Source: Alkalihalobacillus sp. CinArs1
Lineage (GTDB): Bacteria > Bacillota > Bacilli > Bacillales > Guptibacillaceae
Length of the DNA stretch: 64,000 bases
Assembly: GCF_947387515.1 (NCBI RefSeq)
Contig: NZ_CANDOB010000001.1
Location: 62,001-126,000, forward strand
Direction: 5' to 3'
The notes under the pieces are model-generated. The model saw only the letters and a list, made by a program, of their open reading frames with translations. It was not told where the DNA came from and did no database searches. Below are positions 44,087 through 53,946 of the stretch, piece after piece. A program made the translations under genes and the position numbers. Each line of letters starts with the position of its first letter. Position 1 is the first letter of the stretch.

Positions 44087-44614
44087 ATGTATCCAAAAGC
44101 TTATATTGATTATTTAGTGCATTTTCACGGCTTGCGAGATTATTTTGAATGCCACGAAATATTAGAAGAACACTGGAAAGAAGATCCTCGTGGTGAGCGA
44201 AAACCCCACTGGGTCGGTCTTATTCAAATTGCGGTCGGTTTATATCATCATCGAAGGGGAAACGTTGCCGGAGCTAAACGCATGCTCACAAATGCAAAGA
44301 AAATTGCTTTAGAGGAAAGAAAAGCTCTCGAACAGCTTTCACTAGAAGTAGATGCCCTTATCGTTAAGCTGACAAAACAGATCGAACTCATTGAAAAAAA
44401 CGCACCATACGAAAGTATAGACCTCCCGATAACAAGTCCAAAACTTCTCGAGCTTTGTGATGCACGCTGTACGGAAGTAGGCTGTGTATATGGATCTCCA
44501 AGTGATTTAACGAACGAATATATCGTCCATAAACACACGAAACGAGATCGAACAGAGGTACTCGAAGAACGAGATCAACAAATCCAAATTCGTAAAGAAA
44601 AAAGGAACGGCTGA
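44087..44614 (+). CDS. ypuF: DUF309-family protein (YpuF-like)
   Basis: This 175-residue protein has the DUF309 signature in its first half: DYFECHEILEEHW near residue 18, followed by GLIQIAVGLYHHRRGN. The conserved His and Glu residues form a small helical bundle. ATG 44087 lies six bases from TTGGAGGA; the frame runs on upstream to 44006 but without a ribosome site. Place near scpA matches B. subtilis YpuF. Function unknown to me. The stop codon lies inside its terminator. Confidence 0.88.
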   Translation: MYPKAYIDYLVHFHGLRDYFECHEILEEHWKEDPRGERKPHWVGLIQIAVGLYHHRRGNVAGAKRMLTNAKKIALEERKALEQLSLEVDALIVKLTKQIELIEKNAPYESIDLPITSPKLLELCDARCTEVGCVYGSPSDLTNEYIVHKHTKRDRTEVLEERDQQIQIRKEKRNG

Positions 44615-44627
44615 GCCGTTCCTTTTT
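44600..44627 (+). terminator. Terminator of the ypuF-like gene (hairpin copy A)
   Basis: AAAAGGAACGGCT pairs with AGCCGTTCCTTTTT, directly over the stop codon. It is nearly identical to the hairpin at 44916-44944. Confidence 0.9.
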
Positions 44628-44684
44628 AGCTTGTGGAGAAACCTATGTCCTTAATCGGTGCTCCCGATGCCGTAGTCGATTGCA

Positions 44685-44775
44685 CGCTTTCCGGGGACGA
44701 ACGTCCAAGCCCGAGGTGAAGCCCACACCCCGGTCTCGGCCGCCCGTACGACCGCAGGAGTCCGCGAACGTCTCT
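44685..44775. repeat. G+C-rich intergenic repeat between two hairpins
   Basis: This segment of about 90 bases is very rich in G and C and carries GCTTTCCGGGGACGAACGTC, ACCCCGGTCTCGG and GCAGGAGTCCGCGAACGT. It shares motifs with the segments at 37571-37690 and 37800-37905. The ACGAACGTC and GCGAACGTC ends are near-repeats. The rest of the 44628-44915 gap holds no gene or signal that I can recognise. Confidence 0.6.
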
Positions 44776-44915
44776 CCTACTTGATAAGAATAAATCCAAA
44801 ACGAACAGTCCGTCCCAATGGTTTAACAGTCGAATTTGGAGCTTCTGACCAACACTTTCTCAACATCAGGAGCCTGACTACTTTCATCGCAATACCAAGA
44901 CTTTTTCGCCACTCT

Positions 44916-44942
44916 AAAAGGAACGGCTCCGCCGTTCCTTTT

Positions 44943-44944
<2 letters not shown>
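44916..44944 (-). terminator. Terminator of ribT (hairpin copy B)
   Basis: AAAAGGAACGGCT / CCGCCGTTCCTTTTTT forms a hairpin that differs from copy A at only two bases of the loop region. A and T runs on both sides allow use in both directions. Confidence 0.85.
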
Positions 44945-45323
<379 letters not shown>

Positions 45324-45382
45324 TCATTAAAGAAATTCTTGGCGTTCTGTTTATTACCATATTCAATCATACGATGAAGTGT

Positions 45383-45475
45383 TCATACAAGTCTTCGCAC
45401 AAGCGCAAAGAGCATGATTACAGCGATCAGTACACACATACGGATCAGCCACTTCTCTTGTTTTTTACCCTTCAC
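45383..45475 (-). CDS. Possible 30-residue membrane microprotein
   Basis: An ORF in the ribH-ribT gap starts at GTG 45475, eight bases from AAGGGAG, and ends with TGA at 45383. A longer ATG start (45481) is only two bases from that site. The product has a basic N-terminus (MKGKKQEKWLIR), one hydrophobic segment of about 15 residues and a basic end (RRLV). Good start context and the positive-inside pattern support it, but its size makes it uncertain. Confidence 0.45.
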   Translation of the reverse strand: MKGKKQEKWLIRMCVLIAVIMLFALVRRLV

Positions 45476-45539
45476 TTGCATGACTCCCTTGTCGGATTGT
45501 TAAACATCACCACAATCATAGCCAAAAATCTCCTATTAA

Positions 45540-46013
45540 TCAACTTTCAAATGATTTTGATAAATTCGCCATCTCAATCGCAGCTGCAGCAGCTTCCCAA
45601 CCTTTGTTACCAGCTTTCGTTCCTGCACGCTCTACAGCTTGTTCGATCGTGTTGGTAGTCAACACTCCAAAGATGACTGGCACGCCGCTCTGAAGCGTTA
45701 AATTTGAAACGCCTTTTGCAACTTCACTACAAACATAGTCGAAGTGAGGCGTTGCACCTCTGATCACCGTTCCAAGGGTGATCACAGCATCATACCGACC
45801 TGTATCGACCATCTTCTTAGCAGCAAATGGTATTTCAAATGCTCCGGGAACCCACGCTACATCGATATCATTTTCTGAAATGCCGTGTCTTTTTAGGGCA
45901 TCCTCAGCTCCACCAAGCAACTTGCTCGTAATAAATTCGTTAAATCTTCCTACTACAATACCTACTTTTAAACCAGATGCAACTAAATTACCTTCATATA
46001 AATGACCCATCAT
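45540..46013 (-). CDS. ribH: 6,7-dimethyl-8-ribityllumazine synthase
   Basis: RibH condenses the pyrimidine and butanone phosphate precursors to lumazine and forms an icosahedral shell. The 157-residue protein shows [34 protein letters not shown] with the catalytic His, and [15 protein letters not shown] 46013 is six bases from GGAGG (a second ATG at 46010 is also possible). It follows ribBA by 31 bases. Confidence 0.95.
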   Translation of the reverse strand: MMGHLYEGNLVASGLKVGIVVGRFNEFITSKLLGGAEDALKRHGISENDIDVAWVPGAFEIPFAAKKMVDTGRYDAVITLGTVIRGATPHFDYVCSEVAKGVSNLTLQSGVPVIFGVLTTNTIEQAVERAGTKAGNKGWEAAAAAIEMANLSKSFES

Positions 46014-46044
46014 TAATATCCTCCCTGTTTGGTTTATTTTTGTT

Positions 46045-47238
46045 TTAGAAGTGCAGCATATGTCCAAGCTTACTATGCTTTGTTTTCAAATATCGTTCGT
46101 TCTCCATCCTCGATGCCATCTGAAGTGGAACACGATCTTGGACTTCGAGACCATATCCTTTTAAGCCTGCGATTTTTCGCGGATTGTTCGTTAGTAGCTT
46201 CATGTTAGAGATCCCTAAATCACGAAGTATCTGAGCACCGATCCCATAATCTCTCAAGTCTGGTTTGAAGCCGAGCTTCTCATTGGCTTCTACTGTGTCA
46301 TACCCTTCTTCTTGAAGCTTGTACGCCTTCATTTTATTGAGAAGTCCTATTCCTCTTCCCTCTTGGCGCATATAGAGTAACACGCCATGCCCTTCTTTCT
46401 CGATCTGAGAGAGCGCAGCATGTAATTGCGGACCGCAATCACAGCGAAATGAGCCGAACACGTCACCTGTTAAACATTCCGAGTGCACTCTTACTAAGGT
46501 AGCTTCATCAGGAAGAATCTCGCCTTTTACAAGTGCAACATGTTCTTTTTGGTCCAAAATATTGGAATAGCCGATTGCTCGAAATGAGCCGTATTCAGTA
46601 GGCATTTCTATCTCAACTTCTCGCTTGATGAGATTATCTTTACGATTTCGATAGTGAATCAGATCTTTGATCGTAATCATTTTCATATCGTGTTCTTTTG
46701 ATAACTTGGCTAAATCCGGCACACGTGCCATCTCACCATTCTCTTTAATGATTTCGCAAATCACCCCTGCAGGTTCTGATCCTGCTAGCTTTGCAAGGTC
46801 GATCGCCGCTTCAGTATGCCCTGCACGTCTTAATACCCCGCCATCCTTTGCCACTAATGGGAAAATATGACCAGGTCGATTAAAGTCTGAAGGTTTAGAT
46901 TGATCATCAATTAACGCTTTTATAGTTGCAGCTCTTTCCGATGCAGAAATACCAGTCGTTGTACTTACATGATCAACGCTTACTGTAAATGCAGTGCCAT
47001 GAGAGTCTGTATTATGATCCACCATCGGATTCAGCTGTAGCTTTTTTGCCCTATCTTCTGTGATGGGTGTACAAACAAGCCCTCGTCCAACTGTAATCAT
47101 AAAATTAATCGTTTCAGGTGTGACCTTATCTGCTAAAGCGATAAAATCCCCTTCGTTTTCACGGTCCTCATCATCACAAACGATTACCATTTTTCCTTGC
47201 ATTAGATCATAAATCGCTTCTTCAATCGTATGAAACAT
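46045..47238 (-). CDS. ribBA: Bifunctional DHBP synthase / GTP cyclohydrolase II
   Basis: This 397-residue fusion supplies both branches of riboflavin synthesis. The N-terminal half (about 1-200) is dihydroxybutanone phosphate synthase, with [13 protein letters not shown] and [14 protein letters not shown]. The C-terminal half is GTP cyclohydrolase II, with [19 protein letters not shown] carrying the zinc cysteines and RQEGRGIGL. Length and domain order are normal. It is the third gene of ribD-ribE-ribBA-ribH. Confidence 0.96.
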   Translation of the reverse strand: MFHTIEEAIYDLMQGKMVIVCDDEDRENEGDFIALADKVTPETINFMITVGRGLVCTPITEDRAKKLQLNPMVDHNTDSHGTAFTVSVDHVSTTTGISASERAATIKALIDDQSKPSDFNRPGHIFPLVAKDGGVLRRAGHTEAAIDLAKLAGSEPAGVICEIIKENGEMARVPDLAKLSKEHDMKMITIKDLIHYRNRKDNLIKREVEIEMPTEYGSFRAIGYSNILDQKEHVALVKGEILPDEATLVRVHSECLTGDVFGSFRCDCGPQLHAALSQIEKEGHGVLLYMRQEGRGIGLLNKMKAYKLQEEGYDTVEANEKLGFKPDLRDYGIGAQILRDLGISNMKLLTNNPRKIAGLKGYGLEVQDRVPLQMASRMENERYLKTKHSKLGHMLHF

Positions 47239-47259
47239 ACCAATCCCTCCCTCTTCCGT

Positions 47260-47910
47260 CTACTTAAATCCGTGATCTTTGAAGAAATCATGATTAAGCG
47301 TGTTGTATTCGTTTTTATCTTGACTTTTATTAAGGTACTTGAGTATATATTTCCCAAGCATATCGCATTCAATATTGACCGTATCGCCGACACGCTTATT
47401 GCCTAATACGGTAGCATCTACAGTATGGGGAATAAGAGAGATCGTTAATGTATCATCCGTTAGTTTAAACACAGTTAAACTTGTCCCATCTACGGAAACA
47501 GAACCCTTTTCAACAAAATAGTTCATAAGGTCTGCAGAAAGCTTTATATCATAGTACAACGCATTATCAACTTGTTCGATCTTCACGATTTCTCCAATAC
47601 CATCTACATGACCCGACACAAAGTGACCACCGAACCTTCCGTTTGCGGCCATTGCTCGTTCTAAATTCACATCGTCGTTTGGACGAAGTTCTCTTAATCC
47701 TGTTGCACGAAACGTTTCAGGCATAATGTCTACAGAAAAGAAAGAATTTGTGAAGGTAGTAACTGTCAAACATACGCCATTTATCGATATGCTGTCACCC
47801 AAATGAACGTCTTCGAGAACTTTTGAAGCGCGAATGTCCATTACGATCGACTCACCCGATTGATGTACACTTTGTACTTTACCTATTTCTTCAACGATAC
47901 CTGTAAACAT
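47260..47910 (-). CDS. ribE: Riboflavin synthase alpha subunit
   Basis: RibE dismutates two lumazines to riboflavin. The 216-residue protein has two homologous barrels, each with an SI/SV-x-G-x-LT motif (DSISINGVCLTV and GSVSVDGTSLTV), and the N-terminal MFTGIVEE. ATG 47910 is seven bases from GGAGG and overlaps the ribD end by 20 bases. Confidence 0.95.
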   Translation of the reverse strand: MFTGIVEEIGKVQSVHQSGESIVMDIRASKVLEDVHLGDSISINGVCLTVTTFTNSFFSVDIMPETFRATGLRELRPNDDVNLERAMAANGRFGGHFVSGHVDGIGEIVKIEQVDNALYYDIKLSADLMNYFVEKGSVSVDGTSLTVFKLTDDTLTISLIPHTVDATVLGNKRVGDTVNIECDMLGKYILKYLNKSQDKNEYNTLNHDFFKDHGFK

Positions 47911-48991
47911 CACTGCACCTCCGCTTCGATATGATCTTAATGTCGTCCCCTATTTGTTCAACGCTCTCGATCGTAAGTTCCAGTGTATCTTGCATTGTGG
48001 CAATTCCATTTCCTTCAAACGATGTCGGTGCACCTGTACCACCGATCAGCTTAGGGGCTACGTACGTGATCACTTTTTGAAAAGCTCCCGCTTCCAAAAA
48101 ACTACCGTTGATCGTAGGTCCACCTTCTACAAAAACAGATGTGACTCCACGATCACCTAGCATATGCAATACATCATCAATTGAAATAGAGTCACCTTCC
48201 ACTGCAAGGACAGTTACGTGCTGAGAGAACATTCTTTTTGTTTCATTTTTAGCCTTTTTAGTCGTAATAATCCAAGTTTCCACAGAGTCATCTTGTAAAA
48301 CAACAGCATCAGAAGGAAGCCTTAACGTTCGATCGAGAATAACTCTTATAGGACTTATCCCTTCACCATACCTTGTTGTAAGAGAGGGATCGTCCTTCTC
48401 CACGGTTCCGACACCTACGAGTATCGCATCGTGTTGATGACGTTCTGCATGAACATCTTGCCTCGCTTCGCTTCCAGTAATCCATTTGCTATCTCCTGTT
48501 TTAGTGGCTACTTTACCATCTAATGAAACTGCCGATTTTAGTGTCACATAAGGACGGTTCGTCTCTATGTAGTGAAAGAACACGTCATTTAGAGAGTACG
48601 CTTCTTCTTCAAGTAAGCCTACATGAACGGTTATACCAGCGTCCTTCAACCGCTCTATCCCTCTTCCTCCTACGAGAGGATTTGGATCTTGCATTGCTAC
48701 ATACACCTCTGTGATACCAGCATCTATTAATGCATTAGCACACGGTGGGGTTTTTCCATGGTGACTACAAGGTTCTAACGTCACATAAGCAGTTGCTCCC
48801 TTTGCTTTTTCGCCTGCCATTCTAAGTGCATAAACCTCAGCATGTGGCTCACCTGCTTTTAAATGGGCACCCATTCCAACTATTCTTCCTTCACTGACGA
48901 TAACAGCCCCTACCGCTGGATTTGGAGCTGTTTGACCCACCGTATTTCTCGCGAGTTCAATCGCCATCTTCATATAATCTTTGTTATTCAC
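47891..48991 (-). CDS. ribD: Bifunctional pyrimidine deaminase/reductase RibD
   Basis: RibD performs the second and third steps of riboflavin synthesis. The 366-residue protein has an N-terminal zinc deaminase (PHAEVYAL and EPCSHHGKTPPCANAL) and a C-terminal NADPH reductase domain (LKSAVSLDGKVATKTGDSKW and VFVEGGPTING). GTG 48991 is nine bases from AGGAG and gives the normal N-terminus; ATG 49000 is too close to that site. First gene of the operon behind the FMN riboswitch. Confidence 0.95.
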   Translation of the reverse strand: MNNKDYMKMAIELARNTVGQTAPNPAVGAVIVSEGRIVGMGAHLKAGEPHAEVYALRMAGEKAKGATAYVTLEPCSHHGKTPPCANALIDAGITEVYVAMQDPNPLVGGRGIERLKDAGITVHVGLLEEEAYSLNDVFFHYIETNRPYVTLKSAVSLDGKVATKTGDSKWITGSEARQDVHAERHQHDAILVGVGTVEKDDPSLTTRYGEGISPIRVILDRTLRLPSDAVVLQDDSVETWIITTKKAKNETKRMFSQHVTVLAVEGDSISIDDVLHMLGDRGVTSVFVEGGPTINGSFLEAGAFQKVITYVAPKLIGGTGAPTSFEGNGIATMQDTLELTIESVEQIGDDIKIISKRRCSDVYRYR

Positions 48992-49030
48992 ATGTATCAT
49001 CTCCTAACGAATCAATTGGGGTTAAGAGAT

Positions 49031-49064
49031 AAAAAAAGCCTCCCGATTAGATAGGGAGGCTTTA
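49031..49064 (-). terminator. FMN riboswitch-controlled terminator
   Basis: AAAGCCTCCC pairs with GGGAGGCTTT, followed by TTTTTT on the minus strand. It lies between the aptamer and ribD, so FMN binding can stop transcription early. Confidence 0.85.
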
Positions 49065-49126
49065 AAAAGAGTATACCAAATAAGCCTTTTGAACGTACTT
49101 CTTCAAAAGGATCGGCAAACTTTTAC

Positions 49127-49278
49127 TCCTTCTCCCATCCAGACTATACTGTCGGTCCTGGTCTTTCACCAGATCCACCGTTTACAACAAGCAAACGGGT
49201 CACGGACTTAGTTGATTACTCAATAGAGTGATCAAGCATTACCGCCGGTTGGGAATCTCACCCTACCCCGAAGGAAAG
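49127..49278 (-). promoter_or_regulatory. FMN riboswitch (RFN element)
   Basis: Read on the minus strand, the element begins with CCTTCGGGGTAGGGTGAGAT and CCCAACCGGCGGTAATG. It continues with AGTCCGTGACCCG and GGATCTGGTGAAAGACCAGG, and ends with ACCGACAGTATAGTCTGGAT and GGGAGAAGGA. These are the conserved blocks of the RFN aptamer in order. It controls ribD-ribE-ribBA-ribH by the downstream terminator. Confidence 0.96.
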
Positions 49279-49352
49279 TTCTATACAATTGTCAATGTTA
49301 TTGCTTTAAGGAAAGTGGTTAAACTCCTTACAACAACCTTAAAGTCTGAAAC

Positions 49353-49787
49353 TTACTCTTCCCAGACTTTCACTTCTTTCATAACATCACCTTGCTTGAT
49401 GCGAAGAACAGTATCCATTCCTTCTGTTACTTGACCGAATACTGTATGAACACCATCAAGGTGAGGCTGTGGTTCATGTACTAGGAAGAACTGACTACCG
49501 CCAGTGTTCTTACCAGCATGAGCCATAGAAAGGGATCCAGCTACATGTTTATGAGGATTACCTTCTGTTTCACAATCGATTGTATAGCCAGGGCCGCCCA
49601 TACCAGTGCCTGTTGGGTCTCCACCTTGTGCAACGAATCCAGGAATGACACGGTGGAAGTTAACACCGTTATAGAAGCCTTCATTTGCTAGTTTTTCAAA
49701 GTTAGCTACAGTGTTTGGCGCTTCTTCTGGGAAGAATTCAATTTGAATTACTTCGCCATTTTCAAATGCGATTGAACCTTTTTTCAT
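49353..49787 (-). CDS. ppiB: Peptidyl-prolyl cis-trans isomerase, cyclophilin type
   Basis: This 144-residue cytoplasmic cyclophilin carries [20 protein letters not shown] with the catalytic Arg and Phe, GSLSMAHAG and [15 protein letters not shown]. It has the short Bacillus PpiB form. ATG 49787 follows AGGAGGA. It lies between lysA and the rib operon, as in B. subtilis. Confidence 0.96.
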   Translation of the reverse strand: MKKGSIAFENGEVIQIEFFPEEAPNTVANFEKLANEGFYNGVNFHRVIPGFVAQGGDPTGTGMGGPGYTIDCETEGNPHKHVAGSLSMAHAGKNTGGSQFFLVHEPQPHLDGVHTVFGQVTEGMDTVLRIKQGDVMKEVKVWEE

Positions 49788-49878
49788 TAAAAATATCCTC
49801 CTGCGTAAACAATTTGCTTAAAAGCTCTTTCATTATAGCATAAGAGATGCATTTACCATATGAATTAACTTTAGGAAA

Positions 49879-51201
49879 CTATTTTGATATAACCATTTTT
49901 TTTAAAGGTCTGTCATATTGAATTAAATCTTCATATGATTCTCTTTCAACTACAAGGCTTGATTCCCCATCTTCTACAAAAACAACAGCTGGCTTTGGTA
50001 GTCGATTGTAATTATTCGCCATCGAATACCCATATGCTCCGGTGGAAAAGACAATCATCACGTCCCCTGCGATCGCGCGCTGAAGCTGACAGTCCCAAAT
50101 CAACATATCACCGGATTCGCAGCACTTTCCTGCGATTGAATACAGGTGATCTTTCGGTTCATTCATTCGATTTACGATCGATGCCTCATACTTTGCGTTA
50201 TATAAAGCAGGACGAAGATTGTCACTCATCCCCCCATCAACAGCAAGGTAATTCCTTAGTTCCGGAACATTTTTATGAGAGCCAACTGTGTATAATGTAG
50301 ACCCAGCTTCACCGACAAGAGAGCGGCCAGGTTCAATCCAGATTTCTGGCATCGACATGTTGCTATGCTCGATTTGCTTTTTTACAGCATCCGTCATGGC
50401 ATCGATGTAGTTCTGAGGAGAGATCGGTTGATCTTCGTGGTTGTATCGAATACCAAACCCGCCACCTAAATTCAGCACCCGGGGCTCATACCCAAACGCT
50501 TCATTCCAGCGATGGAGGTAACTATAGATCTTGTCGATCGCCATCACAAATCCTGTCGTTTCAAATATTTGAGATCCGATATGGCAATGAAGGCCAAGCA
50601 GGTGAATGTTACTCATTTTTAACGCCGTATCGATCGCTTGCTCTACTTGACCACTCTGTAAATCGAATCCAAACTTTGAATCTTCTTGACCCGTAAGAAT
50701 ATAGTCATGTGTGTGTGCTTCGATCCCAGGCGTTATTCTTAAGAGCACATTCGTTGAAACCTCTTCTTCTGCTGCTAGCTGTTCGAGTAACGAAAGCTCA
50801 TAAAAGTTATCGACCACCAAACAACCAATCCCAGCTTTTAGAGCCATCCTTATTTCTCTTTCGCTTTTATTGTTACCATGAAAGTGAATCCGGTCGACTG
50901 GAAACCCTGCTTGTAAAGCCGTATATAATTCTCCTCCAGAGACAACATCAAGACTCAACCCTTCTTCTTCCGCTAGTTGAATCATCGCAATACAAGAGAA
51001 TGCTTTACTCGCATACGCAACCTGATAGTTTAATTGCTTTTTCTCGAAAGCCTCTTTAAAGGCTCTTGCTTTCTCTCGAATCAGTGCTACATCATAGACG
51101 TACAATGCTGTGCCGTACGTTTTCGCTAGTTCAAACGTATCGACCCCTCCGATTGTATAGTGACCGTTTTCTGAAATTTCTGCTGTGCCAAATAAGTGCA
51201 C
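49879..51201 (-). CDS. lysA: Diaminopimelate decarboxylase
   Basis: LysA decarboxylates meso-diaminopimelate to lysine. The 440-residue PLP enzyme has AYASKAF with the PLP lysine, HFHGNNKS, GLHCHIGSQ, LNLGGGFGIRY, EPGRSLVG and GKCCESGDMLIWD. GTG 51201 is six bases from AGGGGAG and gives the conserved N-terminus; the longer start at 51258 would run into the riboswitch terminator. It is controlled by the L-box directly upstream. Confidence 0.96.
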   Translation of the reverse strand: MHLFGTAEISENGHYTIGGVDTFELAKTYGTALYVYDVALIREKARAFKEAFEKKQLNYQVAYASKAFSCIAMIQLAEEEGLSLDVVSGGELYTALQAGFPVDRIHFHGNNKSEREIRMALKAGIGCLVVDNFYELSLLEQLAAEEEVSTNVLLRITPGIEAHTHDYILTGQEDSKFGFDLQSGQVEQAIDTALKMSNIHLLGLHCHIGSQIFETTGFVMAIDKIYSYLHRWNEAFGYEPRVLNLGGGFGIRYNHEDQPISPQNYIDAMTDAVKKQIEHSNMSMPEIWIEPGRSLVGEAGSTLYTVGSHKNVPELRNYLAVDGGMSDNLRPALYNAKYEASIVNRMNEPKDHLYSIAGKCCESGDMLIWDCQLQRAIAGDVMIVFSTGAYGYSMANNYNRLPKPAVVFVEDGESSLVVERESYEDLIQYDRPLKKMVISK

Positions 51202-51247
51202 GATATTCTCCCCTCTCGCTTTATTCAGTAAGCGAGCTCCCACTACA

Positions 51248-51289
51248 TAAAAAAACAAACAGCCAACTTATAGATACATTGGCTGTTTT
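51248..51289 (-). terminator. Lysine riboswitch-controlled terminator
   Basis: AACAGCCAA pairs with TTGGCTGTT on the minus strand around a loop with TATCTATA, followed by TTTTTTAT. It lies between the L-box and lysA. Confidence 0.85.
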
Positions 51290-51311
51290 GCTCCGTATCC
51301 CCACGAGTTGG

Positions 51312-51486
51312 ATTAGCTCACCACTGCAGTATAGATAACAGTGACAGTCTGCAGCTTATTCAACTACAGCCCAGCAGAAAAAGGATGGACCTTCTTCCAC
51401 TTCGGCAATTCGACCTTTCAGATACCATCATCGCAACCCATTATATGCTCAGATATCGTACTCATTCTCATTGCGCCTCTATCCCC
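51312..51486 (-). promoter_or_regulatory. Lysine riboswitch (L-box)
   Basis: On the minus strand the conserved L-box blocks appear in order: GGATAGAGGCGC, ATGAGTA, TGAAAGGTC, TTGCCGAAG, CTGCTGGGCTG, GACTGTCACTG and CAGTGGTGAGCTA. A terminator follows before lysA, which implies lysine-induced attenuation. It lies in the 334-base gap between spoVAF and lysA. Confidence 0.92.
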
Positions 51487-51535
51487 ATTACATTCAATGA
51501 GGTCTATTCTATTAAAAATTAAATTATCACACTTT

Positions 51536-53029
51536 TTAAGATTCAGCAAGTGGTTCGTCCTCTTGCTTCTTTTTATTTTGAGGCTGCGTAATACTCGGTC
51601 TAAGCTTCGTCAATGGCACTGAGACTCTGATTAGAATCTGTAAGAACGCCTTTGCGTTAAATGGTACGAAAGGCCACAAATACGGTGTATTGAGCGGGCG
51701 TAAACTTATTAAAAACAATATCGTCAAAGTAACGCCGATCATGTAGCCTGGGACTCGGAAGAAATAGACGAGAAACAATAATAAGAGCCGGATCAATTTG
51801 TTTGCGATTGCAAGCTCATAGCTTGGGGTCGCATAAGAACCGATTGCCGCGATCGACACATAAAGAATGACCTCTGGCACGAATAGACCAACGTCGATGG
51901 CGATTTGTCCAATTAGAACCGCTGCGATTAAGCCCATAGCTGTTGAAAGTGGCGTAGGAGTATGGATGGCGGCCATCCTCAAAGTCTCTATACCGAGTTC
52001 GGCTAGTACGATTTGAACGAATATCGGAACATTGGTTTTCTCATTCGGTCCGATGAAATCGATCGTTTTTGGAAGTAGTTCCGGTTCATATACGAATAGT
52101 AGCCATAGTGGCAAAAGAAGCAATGCAGCAAGCATACCACCAAATCGTACCCATCTAAGAAACGCTCCCGCTAGAGGTGCTTCTCTGTATTCTTCCGCAT
52201 GCTGAACGTGATGAAAAAATGTCGTAGGCGTGATGATGACACTCGGTGAAGTATCTACGATGATCAGCACATGACCTTCTAATAAATGAGACGCTGCAAC
52301 GTCGGGTCTTTCCGTATACCTCACCAGAGGGAATGGATTCCCTGCTTGATGCACCAAAAATTCTTCTATCGCTTTATCAGCCATCGGTAGACCATCGATA
52401 TTGATCTCTTTTAACTTTTTCGTTACGATTTCGACTAGGTTAGGATTTGCCACATCCTCTATATACGTTATGCAAATATCTGTTTTAGAACGTTCTCCAA
52501 CTTGCATGATCACATTCCTAAGTTTTCCATCACGTATTCTACGACGTGTTAACGCTGTATTTTCAATGATATTCTCTGTGTACCCATCTCTCGAACCGCG
52601 GATGACCTTTTCTGTATCGGGCTCTTGTGGTGTTCTGCCAGGATACTTACGAACGTCAATAATGTATGCCTGTTCTTCGCCTTCCATAAAAACAGCGATT
52701 AAGCCTGAGAGAACTTGATCTACGACTTCATCAAAGGTATTTACTGTCGACACTTGCTGATGTGGCAAGTGATTATGAATCACTTTTTCAAACTGCGCAG
52801 TCAGACGATGATGTTCGTCTGTATACATCAATTCACGCATGATTTCTACTATGATAGATGTATCACAAAGTCCTGTACAGTAGTAAAAGTACACTTCTTT
52901 GTTTAATATTCTTATTTTCCGAACGCCTACGTCGAAACTCTTCCCAATACCAATCGACTTTTCCATGAACTTTTCATTTTCTTTTATCTTTTTAAAGATT
53001 TTTTGTTTATCCTTCGTTGTTGAACTCAT
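51536..53029 (-). CDS. spoVAF: Spore germination protein SpoVAF
   Basis: SpoVAF is a GerA-family A-subunit-like protein cotranscribed with spoVA and assists germinant-triggered ion release. The 497-residue protein has an N-terminal soluble domain (with [10 protein letters not shown] and [20 protein letters not shown]) and about five C-terminal membrane segments (from [13 protein letters not shown] onward). ATG 53029 lies seven bases from GGAG and overlaps spoVAEA by 23 bases. Confidence 0.94.
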   Translation of the reverse strand: MSSTTKDKQKIFKKIKENEKFMEKSIGIGKSFDVGVRKIRILNKEVYFYYCTGLCDTSIIVEIMRELMYTDEHHRLTAQFEKVIHNHLPHQQVSTVNTFDEVVDQVLSGLIAVFMEGEEQAYIIDVRKYPGRTPQEPDTEKVIRGSRDGYTENIIENTALTRRRIRDGKLRNVIMQVGERSKTDICITYIEDVANPNLVEIVTKKLKEINIDGLPMADKAIEEFLVHQAGNPFPLVRYTERPDVAASHLLEGHVLIIVDTSPSVIITPTTFFHHVQHAEEYREAPLAGAFLRWVRFGGMLAALLLLPLWLLFVYEPELLPKTIDFIGPNEKTNVPIFVQIVLAELGIETLRMAAIHTPTPLSTAMGLIAAVLIGQIAIDVGLFVPEVILYVSIAAIGSYATPSYELAIANKLIRLLLLFLVYFFRVPGYMIGVTLTILFLISLRPLNTPYLWPFVPFNAKAFLQILIRVSVPLTKLRPSITQPQNKKKQEDEPLAES

Positions 53030-53591
53030 CTATTCCACTCCTCTCTAGAAGAATTTGGACCGCTTTCCTCGTAATCGGTGACCCTTTTGACGGATCATCA
53101 TAACCTGACATCTTACCAATATCACCGACTCCCACAACGATTGGAAGGTCCAATTTATCAAGGATAGATACCGTGTCTCCATCGATCCTCCCGATTTCCA
53201 TATCAGGAAGCCCGTTTTTATCGACGCCAAAATGGGTAAGCTCCCCAAACCGGTCGATGGAAACATCCACTTTCGTCCATTCAGAAAAATGGGTTCTCGA
53301 TGCCACAGCGATCGCTCCTAAAACCTCGATATTCGCATCAGAAGCTACATACTGCATCGCAAGTTCGCCGTACCCTTCACCTTGGTAGCCACTGTCATCA
53401 AACATGACAAACACTGGATCATGAGGGGTTTCAGAAATGAGTGATACGATTTCGTATCCAGCAAGCGGGGTAGGGTTACCAGCCGATTGACTGATACATC
53501 TTCCGCCAAGTTCTGAGGCTACTGTTTCAATAGCCTGTTGCGCATATAGATCACCGTCAGTAACAAAAATAACCCTCCGCTTTGTATTCAT
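53007..53591 (-). CDS. spoVAEA: Stage V sporulation protein AEa
   Basis: This 194-residue soluble protein belongs to the spoVA operon, whose products move dipicolinic acid into and out of the spore core. It has [18 protein letters not shown] at the N-terminus and [20 protein letters not shown] near the C-terminus. ATG 53591 is preferred, seven bases from AAGGGGTGA; the 53624 start has no site. Its single-protein function is not known. Confidence 0.93.
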   Translation of the reverse strand: MNTKRRVIFVTDGDLYAQQAIETVASELGGRCISQSAGNPTPLAGYEIVSLISETPHDPVFVMFDDSGYQGEGYGELAMQYVASDANIEVLGAIAVASRTHFSEWTKVDVSIDRFGELTHFGVDKNGLPDMEIGRIDGDTVSILDKLDLPIVVGVGDIGKMSGYDDPSKGSPITRKAVQILLERSGIDEFNNEG

Positions 53592-53595
53592 ATCT

Positions 53596-53946
53596 TCACC
53601 CCTTTGGTTTAAACAGTATGGCAACGATAAAACCGAATACGATCGCTGACGAAATACCAGCTGAAGTTAATTGAAAAATCCCCATCCCAATGCCGATAAA
53701 GCCGTGTTCTTCACCTTTTTGCATGGCTCCATGGAGCAAAGAATGACCAAAGCTTGTGATCGGAACGGTTGCTCCTGCCCCCGCAAATTCGATCAGCTTA
53801 TCATAAATTCCAAATCCGTCTAATATCGCACCGGAGACGACGAAGGACGACATAACGTGTGCAGGTGTTAATTTAAAAATGTCTAATAAAAGTTGACCTA
53901 TCACACAGATAGCTCCTCCTACAGCAAATGCAAGGAAATATTCCAT
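53596..53946 (-). CDS. spoVAEB: Stage V sporulation protein AEb
   Basis: This 116-residue membrane protein forms part of the dipicolinic acid channel complex. It has four hydrophobic segments and the SpoVAC/AEb pattern [16 protein letters not shown] with [20 protein letters not shown]. It is paralogous to SpoVAC in this operon. It shares one base with spoVAD and lies four bases upstream of spoVAEA. Confidence 0.95.
   Translation of the reverse strand: MEYFLAFAVGGAICVIGQLLLDIFKLTPAHVMSSFVVSGAILDGFGIYDKLIEFAGAGATVPITSFGHSLLHGAMQKGEEHGFIGIGMGIFQLTSAGISSAIVFGFIVAILFKPKG

Noticed and set aside
37571-44775. CRISPR array or insertion sequence at the G+C-rich repeats
   Set aside because: The copies are few, unevenly spaced, divergent and without spacers, cas genes or a transposase frame.
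49281-49352. Promoter of the rib operon before the FMN riboswitch
   Set aside because: A TTGACA and a TATAGA are both visible on the minus strand, but they do not have usable spacing relative to each other or partners of good quality.
51290-51535. T-box leader upstream of lysA
   Set aside because: No T-box antiterminator sequence is present; the conserved blocks instead match the lysine riboswitch.
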